Shown here one piece after another: positions 41,455 to 49,462 of a stretch of DNA of 64,000 nt (its first letter is position 1; each line of letters begins with the position of its first letter). The translations under genes were made by a program, and so were the position numbers. The stretch comes from Hymenobacter rubidus (lineage in GTDB: Bacteria; Bacteroidota; Bacteroidia; Cytophagales; Hymenobacteraceae): contig NZ_JAERQF010000026.1 in assembly GCF_016734815.1 (NCBI RefSeq), forward strand, positions 1 through 64,000, in the 5' to 3' direction. The notes under the pieces are model-generated. The model was given only the letters and a program-made list of their open reading frames with translations. It was not told the DNA's origin and did no database searches.

Positions 41455-42195
41455 ATGAATCTTGCCACCAACACCATGCTGCTCACCGGCGGCGCCTCGG
41501 GCATCGGGCTGGCGCTGGCCGTCCGTTTTCTGCAAGCCGGCAGCACGGTTATCATCGTCGGCCGCCGCGCCGATAAGCTGGCCGAAGCCCAGCAGCGCTA
41601 CCCCGGCCTCATCACGCGCCAGGCCGACGTGGCCGATGCCAGCGAGCGCGCCGCGCTGGTTCGCTGGGCCACCACCGAATACCCGGCTCTCAACGTGCTG
41701 GTAAACAACGCCGGCATCCAAAACCGCATCCAGCTGGCCAATGATGCCACTACCGATTGGGAAGAGCGGCGGCAGGAATTGATTATCAACGTAGAAGCGC
41801 CCATTCATCTGGCTACGTTGCTGGTGCCCCACCTGCGCGAGCAAGCCAATCCGGCCATTATCAACGTCACGTCGGGCCTGTCGTTTGCGCCGGCGGCCTT
41901 TGTGCCCATCTACAGCGCCACCAAGGCGGCGCTGCATTCGTTCACGCTTTCGCTGCGCCACCAGCTGGCGCCCGTGGGCATTTCGGTGCTCGAAATTGTG
42001 CCCCCGGCCGTCGATACCGACCTCGGCGGCCCCGGCCTCCACACCTTTGGCGTGAACGTGGACGAGTTTGCCGATGCCGTGATGGCCCGCCTGGCAACGG
42101 GCGAGCAGGAAGTCGGCTACGGCTCCTCGGAAAAGTCCCGGCTGGCCTCCCGGGCCGAGCTGGACGAGCAATTCCGAATGATGAACAACCGGTAG
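41455..42195 (+). CDS. SDR oxidoreductase, DltE-like
   Basis: 246 residues from the ATG at 41455. SDR motifs: TGGASGIG (11-18), NNAG, Ser in NVTSGLSF and Tyr-Lys in YSATKAAL. The SGLSFAPAAFVPIYSATKAA segment with a following SVLEIVPPAVDTDL is characteristic of the DltE-type branch. Divergent from the GNAT gene. Substrate unknown. Upstream in-frame codons from 41296 would overlap the GNAT start and are not supported. Confidence 0.9.
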   Translation: MNLATNTMLLTGGASGIGLALAVRFLQAGSTVIIVGRRADKLAEAQQRYPGLITRQADVADASERAALVRWATTEYPALNVLVNNAGIQNRIQLANDATTDWEERRQELIINVEAPIHLATLLVPHLREQANPAIINVTSGLSFAPAAFVPIYSATKAALHSFTLSLRHQLAPVGISVLEIVPPAVDTDLGGPGLHTFGVNVDEFADAVMARLATGEQEVGYGSSEKSRLASRAELDEQFRMMNNR

Positions 42196-42213
42196 CGGCA
42201 CGAACACTAGTAG

Positions 42214-42309
42214 AACGGTCATGCAGAGGCAGAGCATCTATACCTCGATACCAATCCGGTCACTCCAACGAAGCGGTAAAGATGCTTCGCTGCGCTCTGC
42301 ATGACCGTT
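42214..42309. repeat. intergenic inverted repeat, GTCATGC family, copy 8
   Basis: Arms AACGGTCATGCAGAG and the complementary CTCTGCATGACCGTT. The left arm has lost about eight bases (GGCAGAGCATC), the right arm is full (AGATGCTTCGCTGCG). Lies in the convergent spacer between the SDR and mqo. Confidence 0.8.
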
Positions 42310-42336
42310 TCTTCAGTCAGCTATAATTCCTCTACC

Positions 42337-43842
42337 TCAAGCGTCCAGCCGCAGGGCTAGGTGACTGCGTTCGCGCACTGCTGCCGTTAGGGCCGAGTCG
42401 GGGGCGAGGGGCTGGCCGAAGGATGGTACCAGCTGCCGGAACCGGGCCTGCCACTCAGCCGAAGCAGCCCGCTCGGGGAAGCACTTCTGCACCAAATCGA
42501 GCATGATGGCCACGGCCGTGCTGGCGCCAGGCGAGGCCCCCAGCAACGCCGCGATGGAGCCATCGGCGGCCGTCACCATCTCGGTGCCAAATTCCAGCAC
42601 GCCGCCCTGCTTCTTGTCCTTTTTGATGACCTGCACGCGCTGGCCGGCCACTTCGAGCTGCCAGTCGTCGGGGTTGGCCTGGGGGTAGTATTCGCGCAGC
42701 GCGGCGGTGCGTTCCTGCGGCGATTGCAGCACCTGGCCGATGAGGTACTTGGTCAGGCCCAGGTTGCGGGCGCCGGCGTAGAGCAGCGGCCGGATGTTGC
42801 CCAGCTCAATGGAGCGGAACAAATCGGTGTACGAACCCTTCTTCAAAAACTTGGTGCTGAAGCCGGCGTAGGGCCCGAAAAGCAGCTCCTTGCGGCCGTT
42901 TATCTGGCGCGTGTCGAGGTGGGGCATCGACATGGGCGGGGCGCCGAGGGCGGGCTTGCCGTACACTTTGGCCTCGTGCCGGGCAATTACGGCGGGGTTC
43001 TGGCACTTCAGCCACTGCCCGCTCACGGGGAAGCCGCCAAAGCCGTTGGCCTCCGGAATGCCCGATTTTTCGAGCAGCGGCAGCGAGCCTCCACCGGCCC
43101 CGATGAACACGAAACGAGCCCGTGCAATGACTTTTTCGCCGGTGGCCAGGTTGCGGATTTTCAGGCGCCAGATGCCGTCGTCTTTGCGCTTGAAGCTTTC
43201 CACCTCGTGGCCCAGGTGCAAATCGACGCCCGGCAGGCCCTTGAGGTAGTTGGACAAGCTGCGGGCGAGGGCCCCAAAATTCACGTCGGTGCCAATGGCC
43301 ATGCGCGTGGCCGCCACGGGCTCGGCCGGGTCGCGGCCGTCCATCACCAGCGGAATCCACTGAGCAATCTGGGCCGGGTCTTCGCTGAATTCCATGCCTT
43401 GGAACAAGGGCGAGTGCAGCAGCGCGGCGTGGCGCTTGCGCAGGTATTCCACGTTGGCCGCGCCCCACACGAAGCTCATGTGCGGGATGGTGTGAATGAA
43501 GGCAGTAGGGTCGGGGAGGAGGCCTTCCAGCACCAGCGAGGCCCAGAACTGCTTGCTCAGCTCAAATTGCTCGGCAATTTTATCGGCCTTGCTGATGTCG
43601 ATGGAGCCATCGGGCCGCTCGGGGGTATAGTTGAGCTCGCAGAAGGCCGAGTGGCCGGTGCCGGCGTTGTTCCAGGCGTCGGAGCTTTCGGCGGCCACGG
43701 CGTCGAGGCGCTCGTAGCCGGAAACAGTCAGGTTGGGGTCGAGGGTTTTGAGCAGCACGCCGAGGGTGGCGCTCATGATGCCCGCGCCAATAAGCAGGAC
43801 GTCGGAAACAGGTTTGGCGGAGGTTTGGTCCGTTGGGGTCAT
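42337..43842 (-). CDS. mqo: Malate:quinone oxidoreductase
   Basis: FAD-dependent, membrane-associated enzyme oxidising malate to oxaloacetate and reducing quinone in the citric acid cycle. 501 residues from the ATG at 43842. The FAD motif VLLIGAGIMSATLG is followed by NNAGTGHSAFCELNYTPE, a family signature, and by FVWGAANVEYLRKRH and FIGAGGGSLPLL. Length agrees with the family. Upstream in-frame codons to 43947 are not supported. Confidence 0.96.
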   Translation of the reverse strand: MTPTDQTSAKPVSDVLLIGAGIMSATLGVLLKTLDPNLTVSGYERLDAVAAESSDAWNNAGTGHSAFCELNYTPERPDGSIDISKADKIAEQFELSKQFWASLVLEGLLPDPTAFIHTIPHMSFVWGAANVEYLRKRHAALLHSPLFQGMEFSEDPAQIAQWIPLVMDGRDPAEPVAATRMAIGTDVNFGALARSLSNYLKGLPGVDLHLGHEVESFKRKDDGIWRLKIRNLATGEKVIARARFVFIGAGGGSLPLLEKSGIPEANGFGGFPVSGQWLKCQNPAVIARHEAKVYGKPALGAPPMSMPHLDTRQINGRKELLFGPYAGFSTKFLKKGSYTDLFRSIELGNIRPLLYAGARNLGLTKYLIGQVLQSPQERTAALREYYPQANPDDWQLEVAGQRVQVIKKDKKQGGVLEFGTEMVTAADGSIAALLGASPGASTAVAIMLDLVQKCFPERAASAEWQARFRQLVPSFGQPLAPDSALTAAVRERSHLALRLDA

Positions 43843-43923
43843 AGCAAAAATCAGGAAAATGGCCTGAGGCAATACGGCAGACAGCCGGCGGGGGCTATTT
43901 GTTGGCGAAAAAACCAGCGGCAC

Positions 43924-43930
43924 TACCTTG
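43924..43930 (+). promoter_or_regulatory. putative -7 element (TACCTTG) before ansA
   Basis: TACCTTG located 93 bp before the asparaginase ATG at 44023, and 33 bp before the alternative start at 43963. Supporting evidence is only the recurring motif. Confidence 0.3.
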
Positions 43931-44022
43931 CGCCTCCCTACGCCCATTTTCTTGTTGCTCCAATGGTCCGCGAGGCGAAGCAGGCGCGTAGTGGGTGCTT
44001 CCGTCGCCCGTTTTTTAGCTCC

Positions 44023-45108
44023 ATGCCCGATTTAGACCTGCCGCTGCTGCCCCTGCCCACCCGCGCCGACCCGGCCGATGCCACGGCCCCGCGCCTGCTC
44101 ATTCTCTACACCGGCGGCACCGTGGGCATGGCCCTGAACCGCAGCAACGAGCTGGTGCCCATGAAATTCGGCCGCATCGACCACAAGATGCCCGACCTGG
44201 CCCGCCTGCCCCTGCGCCTGGCTATGCTGAGCCTGCCGGCCCCCATCGACAGCAGCAACGTGATGCCCGCCGACTGGCTGTACTGGGCCCAGCTTATTGG
44301 CCGGCACTACCCCGATTTCGATGGCTTCGTCATCTTGCACGGCACCGACACCATGGCCTATTCGGCAGCGGCGCTGAGCTATGTGCTAAAGCATTTGGGC
44401 AAGCCCGTGGTGTTTACCGGGGCGCAGGTGCCCGTGGGGGCCAGCCGCTCCGATGCCCAGCGCAACCTCGTCACGGCCCTGGAAATAGCGGCGGCCCGCC
44501 ACTCCCGCGCCCGCACGGTGCGTGTGCCCGAAGTGTGCGTGTTTTTCAACGACGTGCTCATCCGGGGCACGCGGGCCAAAAAAGTGGAAAGCCACCAGTT
44601 TGCCGCCTTCAAAAGCGAAAACTACCCGCCGCTGGCCCGCGCCGGCATCGGCCTCGAATTTGACGACAAAAGCATTCGGCCGCTGCCGGCCGCGCGCCTG
44701 CAGGTGCACACCCGGCTCGAAACGGCTGTGGCTGTGCTGCGCCTGTTTCCGGGCATCACGGTGGCGGCGGTGCGTGCCATTTTGGGCATTCCGGGCCTGC
44801 GGGGCTGCGTGCTCGAAACCTACGGCTCGGGCAATGCGCCCACGGCCCCGTGGTTCCTGAATTGCCTGGCCGAGGCCCGCCAGCGCGGCGTGTGGCTCCT
44901 GAACGTGAGCCAGTGCGAGGAAGGCCGCGTGGTGCAGGGCAAGTACGAAACCAGCTCCTACTTTGCCGAAATGGGCATCATTGGCGGCGACGACATCACC
45001 ACCGAAGCGGCCGTGACCAAGCTCATGTTCGTGCTTGGCCTCGACGTGAGCGAGGCCCGCACCCGCGAGCTGCTGAGCCAGGATTTACGCGGCGAAATCA
45101 CCCCCTGA
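44023..45108 (+). CDS. ansA: Type I L-asparaginase
   Basis: Hydrolyses L-asparagine to aspartate and ammonia in the cytoplasm. 361 residues from the ATG at 44023. Two active-site threonine motifs are present: LILYTGGTVGM near residue 28 and ILHGTDTMAYSA near residue 105. Catalytic Lys region follows in GAQVPVGASRSDAQ. No signal peptide, which with the sequence type suggests the cytoplasmic (AnsA) form. In-frame Met at 43963 is an alternative start; the long open frame reaching back to 42724 is antisense to mqo and is not coding. Confidence 0.94.
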   Translation: MPDLDLPLLPLPTRADPADATAPRLLILYTGGTVGMALNRSNELVPMKFGRIDHKMPDLARLPLRLAMLSLPAPIDSSNVMPADWLYWAQLIGRHYPDFDGFVILHGTDTMAYSAAALSYVLKHLGKPVVFTGAQVPVGASRSDAQRNLVTALEIAAARHSRARTVRVPEVCVFFNDVLIRGTRAKKVESHQFAAFKSENYPPLARAGIGLEFDDKSIRPLPAARLQVHTRLETAVAVLRLFPGITVAAVRAILGIPGLRGCVLETYGSGNAPTAPWFLNCLAEARQRGVWLLNVSQCEEGRVVQGKYETSSYFAEMGIIGGDDITTEAAVTKLMFVLGLDVSEARTRELLSQDLRGEITP

Positions 45109-45116
45109 TTTTTCGC

Positions 45117-45190
45117 TGTCAGTTGCTGGTTGTCAGTTGCCAGCGTTTGAGCGACGGATAAAACTGTCAACCGACAACCAACAACTGACA
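45117..45190. repeat. inverted repeat between ansA and tRNA-Ser
   Basis: Arms TGTCAGTTGCTGGTTGTCAG (45117 on) and CTGACAACC-type complement ending 45190, 23 bp each with three mismatches, about 28 bp apart. A different family from the GTCATGC hairpins; it may act as the ansA terminator, though no U-tract follows. Confidence 0.75.
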
Positions 45191-45199
45191 ACTAGCTTC

Positions 45200-45207
45200 T
45201 ATCTTTG
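45200..45207 (+). promoter_or_regulatory. -7 promoter element of the tRNA-Ser gene (TATCTTTG)
   Basis: Perfect TAnnTTTG, placed 19 bp before the mature tRNA 5' end. No clear -33 TTG is present. Confidence 0.72.
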
Positions 45208-45226
45208 CCCCATCAACCGCCAACCT

Positions 45227-45314
45227 TGAGGGGTGTCCGAGTGGTCGAAGGAGCACGCCTGGAAAGTGTGTATGGGTCAAAAGCTCATCGTGGGTTCGAA
45301 TCCCATCCCCTCAG
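45227..45314 (+). tRNA. tRNA-Ser (anticodon GGA)
   Basis: 88-nt class II tRNA. Acceptor stem TGAGGGG pairs with CCCCTCA, followed by discriminator G73. D-arm TCCGAGTGGTCGAAGGA, anticodon stem-loop CACGC-CTGGAAA-GTGTG with anticodon GGA at the centre, a long variable arm, and T-loop TTCGAAT in GTGGG/CCCAT stem. CCA is not encoded (GCAA follows). Confidence 0.95.
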
Positions 45315-45317
45315 CAA

Positions 45318-45351
45318 AAAGCCCGTTTCTGTGATGGAAACGGGCTTTTTT
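45318..45351 (+). terminator. bidirectional terminator of tRNA-Ser and the PIN gene
   Basis: AAAAAGCCCGTTTC / GAAACGGGCTTTTTT hairpin. The T-tract overlaps the stop codon of the PIN gene on the other strand, so one hairpin serves both transcripts. Confidence 0.92.
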
Positions 45352-45844
45352 ATGCGCTGCGCGGGCGAGTCATTTCGGCTGGGCAAAGAAATTCTATTCG
45401 CACGCCGTGATGTGTGAGTGCCGCATGATGTTCGTGCCAGTCTTTGTCGGCCGCATTCACTACCGGCGGGTTGGCCTCATGCGTGAGTGCCGCCGCCACA
45501 AACTTGCGGTCTGACAGGTCAAAACTGGCCAGCTCGGTGGCGTTGGGAAAGGCCACGAAGCTGCCATCCTCATCCAACTCCAACGCGACCTGCTCGCAAT
45601 GCTGTGGATTATAGGCCGCCTGCTCTCGCACCCAGCGGTAAAACTGGTCGCCCGCTCCCGGCTGCCCACTATAGTTGCAGTGGCGCGCATACTCGGTTAA
45701 GATGTGCTCGGCATCGTCCAGAACAAGTATTTCGCCGGCTACGAGCCGCTCCAAGCGCTCCAGAGTGGCCAGTACGCAGGCCGGACTAGCGTCCGATTTC
45801 GCGTTGGCTACCACCAGCACATTGGTATCAATGAGGTAGTGCAT
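45350..45844 (-). CDS. PIN-domain ribonuclease, putative effector of an ATPase-PIN module
   Basis: 164 residues with a PIN fold: strand 1 HYLIDTNVLVVAN carries Asp6, and the other acidic positions are Glu51 (ILTEYAR), Asp112 (LSDRKFVAAAL) and Asp133 or Asp135 (NAADKDW). All four expected metal ligands are present, so the nuclease is probably active. PIN proteins cleave RNA, often tRNA or rRNA, in VapC toxins. There is no small antitoxin next to it; the upstream neighbour is a AAA ATPase whose stop lies 3 bp before this start, implying translational coupling. Confidence 0.85.
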   Translation of the reverse strand: MHYLIDTNVLVVANAKSDASPACVLATLERLERLVAGEILVLDDAEHILTEYARHCNYSGQPGAGDQFYRWVREQAAYNPQHCEQVALELDEDGSFVAFPNATELASFDLSDRKFVAAALTHEANPPVVNAADKDWHEHHAALTHHGVRIEFLCPAEMTRPRSA

Positions 45845-45847
45845 GGC

Positions 45848-47227
45848 TTATGACTGGCGCATCTTGCGTTTCATCTCCGCTTTGGTGCGGGCAGCGGCTT
45901 CCTCAAAGGCATCGCCGAAAAAGCCTTTGGGCCAATTGTGAATGTTGCCATACTCATCCAACTGCAGCGTGGTTAGCTCTGAGCGCCCCGCCTCAATATG
46001 GGTGAAATATAGCTTCACTGCCGCCGGGTCGATGGCTGTATCGGGCTGCAAAGTGTTTTCGGCAATGCGCCGTTGCAGGCGCTGCAACAGGTGTTCGCTG
46101 TGGCTTTCGAGCACAATCTGGAGCTTGCGCCGCTTGATGGCGTCAATGAACACATCGGCCAGCCCCGCTTGCACCGCCGGGTGCAGGTGAATCTCGGGCT
46201 GCTCCAGTATCACGGTGCTGCCCTCCGGCACATAAAACAGCAGCACCAGGACAGGAAGTATCTGCGACACGCCAAAGCCCACATCCGTTAGAAACACGCT
46301 CGCCGACTCCGCCGTCCGCTGAATTCGCACCTCGTATTCCTTGCGGTTCGGCGCAATGGGCTGCACTTTGAAGGAGTAAATCAGGCCCAGCTCTTTCAGC
46401 CAGTGCGCGACGTGTTCCTCCACGGTGCGCTTGGGCTGGTCGGGGCCCATGTCGATGGTCGGGCCCTGGTTACGAGAGGAGAGGAGGGCGGCCACGGCGC
46501 GTTCGCCGCGGTTGCCGACACTTTGGGTTTGCTCTCCTGCCCAAACGTAAAGGCGGCTGGGGTATTCCCTGAGTGGTCCTAAATAATGAATACGATTGAA
46601 TAGTTCTTCTAACTCGTAAGGTAAATTATTCTCTAAATGAATATCGTCAAAGGCAATGCTGTTAAAGCTTATATATTGATTTGCACTATAGAATTTAAGA
46701 GGCTTAACTAGCGGGCCGTTTTTTTCAAATCCAGATTTATGCTGTGAATAGCTGTAAAGCTTGTGGTATAATTCATCTAACACCAAAGGCACTATTCTTA
46801 CGCCTATAACTTCATTGTCAACAGTATATTGGAAACTTTTAAGCTGAATATTATCACTTGAGCGCATTACATCCGCCTTGAAGATTAATGGTTCATGCAC
46901 CCAAAATTCATTATCAGCATTCAGTTCTTCATGAAAGAATACATTAGCAGCCTTCCAAGTAAATTCGAAACTCAATACACCTGGGTCTTGGTGTTGATGA
47001 AGAATATCATACATCGTCCCCAAGTCCACATACGACTTATCATCCCCTAAATGCAGCACCCGCGACCGGTCCGACGACTCCACCGTCTGTTTTAGCATGA
47101 GCAGGAATTGCAGGATGCTGGACTTGCCCGAGGAGTTGGTGCCGAAGAAGCCGGTGAGGCTGCCAAAGGCAATATCGCCGGTGTCCTGCCAGGACTTGAA
47201 GTTTTGGATGCGCAGCTTTTCTAACAT
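45848..47227 (-). CDS. AAA-family ATPase (RecF/OLD-like, DUF3696-like), putative defence sensor
   Basis: 459 residues from the ATG at 47227. Starts MLEKLRIQNFKSWQDTG as in SMC/RecF-like ATPases. Walker A FFGTNSSGKSS at 27-37 (K35, S36). C-terminal ABC-like part: DVGFGVSQILPVLVL signature, Walker B TVILEQPEIHLHP near 338-350 and an H-loop-like ESHSEHLLQRL near 373-383. The final region GNIHNWPKGFFGDAFEEA resembles the DUF3696 end of this family, from memory. The middle part (codons at about 46565-47040) is far less GC-rich than both ends. It lies 3 bp ahead of the PIN gene in one operon, which suggests a sensor-effector pair. Confidence 0.85.
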   Translation of the reverse strand: MLEKLRIQNFKSWQDTGDIAFGSLTGFFGTNSSGKSSILQFLLMLKQTVESSDRSRVLHLGDDKSYVDLGTMYDILHQHQDPGVLSFEFTWKAANVFFHEELNADNEFWVHEPLIFKADVMRSSDNIQLKSFQYTVDNEVIGVRIVPLVLDELYHKLYSYSQHKSGFEKNGPLVKPLKFYSANQYISFNSIAFDDIHLENNLPYELEELFNRIHYLGPLREYPSRLYVWAGEQTQSVGNRGERAVAALLSSRNQGPTIDMGPDQPKRTVEEHVAHWLKELGLIYSFKVQPIAPNRKEYEVRIQRTAESASVFLTDVGFGVSQILPVLVLLFYVPEGSTVILEQPEIHLHPAVQAGLADVFIDAIKRRKLQIVLESHSEHLLQRLQRRIAENTLQPDTAIDPAAVKLYFTHIEAGRSELTTLQLDEYGNIHNWPKGFFGDAFEEAAARTKAEMKRKMRQS

Positions 47228-47307
47228 GGTGCGAAGGAAACGAACAATCGGTGAATGCCACGAACGGTAACCAACTGCCCGCCCCAACCTGAACCCTAAA
47301 AACCCGT

Positions 47308-47315
47308 TACCTTCC
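47308..47315 (+). promoter_or_regulatory. putative -7 element (TACCTTCC)
   Basis: Weak variant of TAnnTTTG, 31 bp before the MFS gene. Included because the same form recurs in other leaders. Confidence 0.25.
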
Positions 47316-47346
47316 CGGCGCAACCTCCTAACCCCCGCGCCCTCTT

Positions 47347-48789
47347 ATGACCCCAACTCCGACGCCTCCTACCGCCGCCGCTGGTGCGGTAGAAAAAGAC
47401 AACAAGCGCATCACCACCGGCTGGACCTTCTACGACTGGGCCAACTCGGTGTATCCGCTGGTGATTACCAGCTCGATTTTCCCGATTTACTGGTCCAGCG
47501 TCATCAAGGATATTACCCACACCGACAGCGGCCAGAGTCCGGTGAGCTTCCTGGGCATGCAGGTGCCGGGCTCGTCGCTGCTGAACTACGCCATTTCGGC
47601 CTCGTTCCTGCTCATTGCGCTAGTAAGCCCGTTCCTAACGTCGCTGGCCGATTTTTCGGGGCGGAAAAAGTTGTTTCTGCAGGTGTTCTGCTACATCGGG
47701 GCCATTTCCTGCGCGGGGCTTTACTTCTTTGATACCTCCACGCTCACCATGTCAACGTTCATTTTCATTGCGGCCACGGTGGGCTTCTCGGGCAGCATTG
47801 TGTTTTACAATTCCTATTTGCCTGAAATCAGTTCCGAAGAGAAATTCGATTCGCTCTCGGCCAAAGGCTTTTCGATGGGCTATGTGGGCTCAGTTATTCT
47901 GTTGATTATTTGCCTGGTGATAAATCAATTTCCCGAAAAGCTGGGAATTACCGGCGAACACGCGCACGAAACGGCTGCTAAAATATCGTTCCTCCTCACC
48001 GGTATCTGGTGGGCCGGCTTCGCCCAGATTCCCTTCGCCACCCTGCCGCCCGACCGCGGCCGCCCAGCCGATGCCCCCGCCGCCGAGGGCGGCTGGCTGC
48101 TCAACGGCTTCCGCGAGCTGGGCAAGGTCTGGGACCAGCTCAAGCAGCTGCCCAACGTGAAGAAATTCCTGCTCGCCTACTTCACCTACAACATGGGCGT
48201 GCAAACGGTGATGTACGTGGCTACCCTCTTCGGCACCGATGAGCTGCACCTCGAATCCGGCGCGCTCATCCTCACCATTCTGCTGTTGCAGGTGGTGGCC
48301 ATCGCGGGCGCTTACCTGTTCGCCAAGCTCTCCGAGCGCATCGGCAACACCCGGGCCCTGAGCTGGTCGGTGTTCATCTGGATGCTGATTTGCATTGCCG
48401 GCTATTTTGTGCAGGCCGGCTGGAGCTTCTATGCGCTGGCCAGCGTCATCGGCCTCACCATGGGTGCCATCCAGAGCCTGAGCCGCAGCACCTACTCCAA
48501 GATTATTCCCGAAAACACGCCCAATTCGGCCGCCTTCTTCAGCTTCTTCGACGTGACCGAGAAGCTGAGCATTGTTATCGGCACGGCCACGTTTGGCATC
48601 ATCAACCAGGTCACGGGCTCGATGCGCAACAGCCTGCTGGCGCTGATTGTATTCTTCATGCTGGGGCTGTATTTCCTGCTCCAGCTGCGCGGCAAGAAGC
48701 TGCGCGAAGATTCACTCGGCCCGGTAAGCGTGCCCGGCCCGCCGCCCGCCTCCGCCGCTGCCGAAATGGGTGCTCCGATGACGCGCTAG
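47347..48789 (+). CDS. MFS transporter, UMF1 (Atg22-like) family
   Basis: 480 residues with about twelve membrane spans. The N-terminal WTFYDWANSVYPLVITSSIFP-like sequence (FYDWANSVYPLVI), then LADFSGRKK for the loop 2-3 motif, and a QSLSRSTYSKIIPE stretch in the second half (AIQSLSRSTYSKIIP) are all typical of the UMF1/Atg22 group, annotated in bacteria as MFS transporters of unknown substrate. The C-terminal tail is Pro/Ala-rich. Divergent from the ATPase-PIN module. Confidence 0.92.
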   Translation: MTPTPTPPTAAAGAVEKDNKRITTGWTFYDWANSVYPLVITSSIFPIYWSSVIKDITHTDSGQSPVSFLGMQVPGSSLLNYAISASFLLIALVSPFLTSLADFSGRKKLFLQVFCYIGAISCAGLYFFDTSTLTMSTFIFIAATVGFSGSIVFYNSYLPEISSEEKFDSLSAKGFSMGYVGSVILLIICLVINQFPEKLGITGEHAHETAAKISFLLTGIWWAGFAQIPFATLPPDRGRPADAPAAEGGWLLNGFRELGKVWDQLKQLPNVKKFLLAYFTYNMGVQTVMYVATLFGTDELHLESGALILTILLLQVVAIAGAYLFAKLSERIGNTRALSWSVFIWMLICIAGYFVQAGWSFYALASVIGLTMGAIQSLSRSTYSKIIPENTPNSAAFFSFFDVTEKLSIVIGTATFGIINQVTGSMRNSLLALIVFFMLGLYFLLQLRGKKLREDSLGPVSVPGPPPASAAAEMGAPMTR

Positions 48790-48802
48790 CCGCCAATTGG
48801 CT

Positions 48803-48809
48803 TACTTTG
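48803..48809 (+). promoter_or_regulatory. putative -7 element (TACTTTG)
   Basis: TACTTTG, 29 bp before the DinB-like start at 48839. One N shorter than the consensus. Confidence 0.35.
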
Positions 48810-48838
48810 CGCTTCCCATTCTCACCCTTTTGAGTCCC

Positions 48839-49357
48839 ATGTACACCTCATCCATTCAGAAAAACATTCTGGCCGAGCTTAACCACGAGCTGGCCCAAAC
48901 CCGCCGCATCCTTGAGCGGGTACCCTACGACAAAGCCGACTACAAGCCGCACCCCAAAAGCATGAGCCTGTGGCAACTGGCTAGCCATGTGGTAAACCTG
49001 CTGGCTTTCAACACCCTTTTCGTTACTCACGACTCGCGCGACTTCCTCGACCCCAACGCACCCAAGCCCGGCCCCACCACCACGAGCCTGGAGGAACTGC
49101 TGGTCCGCTTCGACGAATACAGCGCCACCCTGAAACAAGAGCTGCAGCAGAGCGACGATGAGAAGCTGACGCAAAAATTCAAGCTCCACCGCGGCGAACA
49201 CGTGGTATTCGATTACCCCAAAGCCACCGCTATCCGCATCATGGGCCTCAACCACAGCATTCACCACCGCGGCCAGCTCACGGTGTACCTGCGTTTGCTC
49301 GACATTCCCGTGCCCGGCCTCTACGGCCCCAGCGCCGACGAGAAGCCCGGCGCGTAA
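48839..49357 (+). CDS. DinB-family protein
   Basis: 172 residues from the ATG at 48839. The fold is a four-helix bundle with three His metal ligands: LWQLASHVVNLL, and NHSIHHRGQLTVYLR, the latter containing the HxxxH pair. DinB proteins bind divalent metal and include thiol transferases; specific role unknown. Good spacing from the -7 element rejects the longer start at 48797. Confidence 0.9.
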   Translation: MYTSSIQKNILAELNHELAQTRRILERVPYDKADYKPHPKSMSLWQLASHVVNLLAFNTLFVTHDSRDFLDPNAPKPGPTTTSLEELLVRFDEYSATLKQELQQSDDEKLTQKFKLHRGEHVVFDYPKATAIRIMGLNHSIHHRGQLTVYLRLLDIPVPGLYGPSADEKPGA

Positions 49358-49374
49358 GCCAGCGGTTCCTTGCT

Positions 49375-49407
49375 AAAAGTCATGCTCATTCGGGCATGAC
49401 TTTTTTT
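49375..49407 (+). terminator. rho-independent terminator
   Basis: AAAAGTCATGC / GCATGACTTTTTTT hairpin after the DinB gene, immediately before the peptidase leader. Confidence 0.92.
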
Positions 49408-49462
49408 GTGCCTTCTTTCGCCCGTGATTTCCCTTCCTTCCGCTTTTTTGCGACTGTCCGCC

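Noticed and set aside
42724..43962. N-terminal extension of the asparaginase frame
   Set aside because: It runs antisense through mqo. The asparaginase family begins near residue 10 of the product started at 44023.
45205..45417. Open frame crossing tRNA-Ser
   Set aside because: It spans a complete tRNA and its terminator.
45227..47346. Genomic island with att sites made by integration into tRNA-Ser
   Set aside because: I found no repeat of the tRNA 3' end (TTCGAATCCCATCCCCTCA) beyond the ATPase-PIN module and no integrase.
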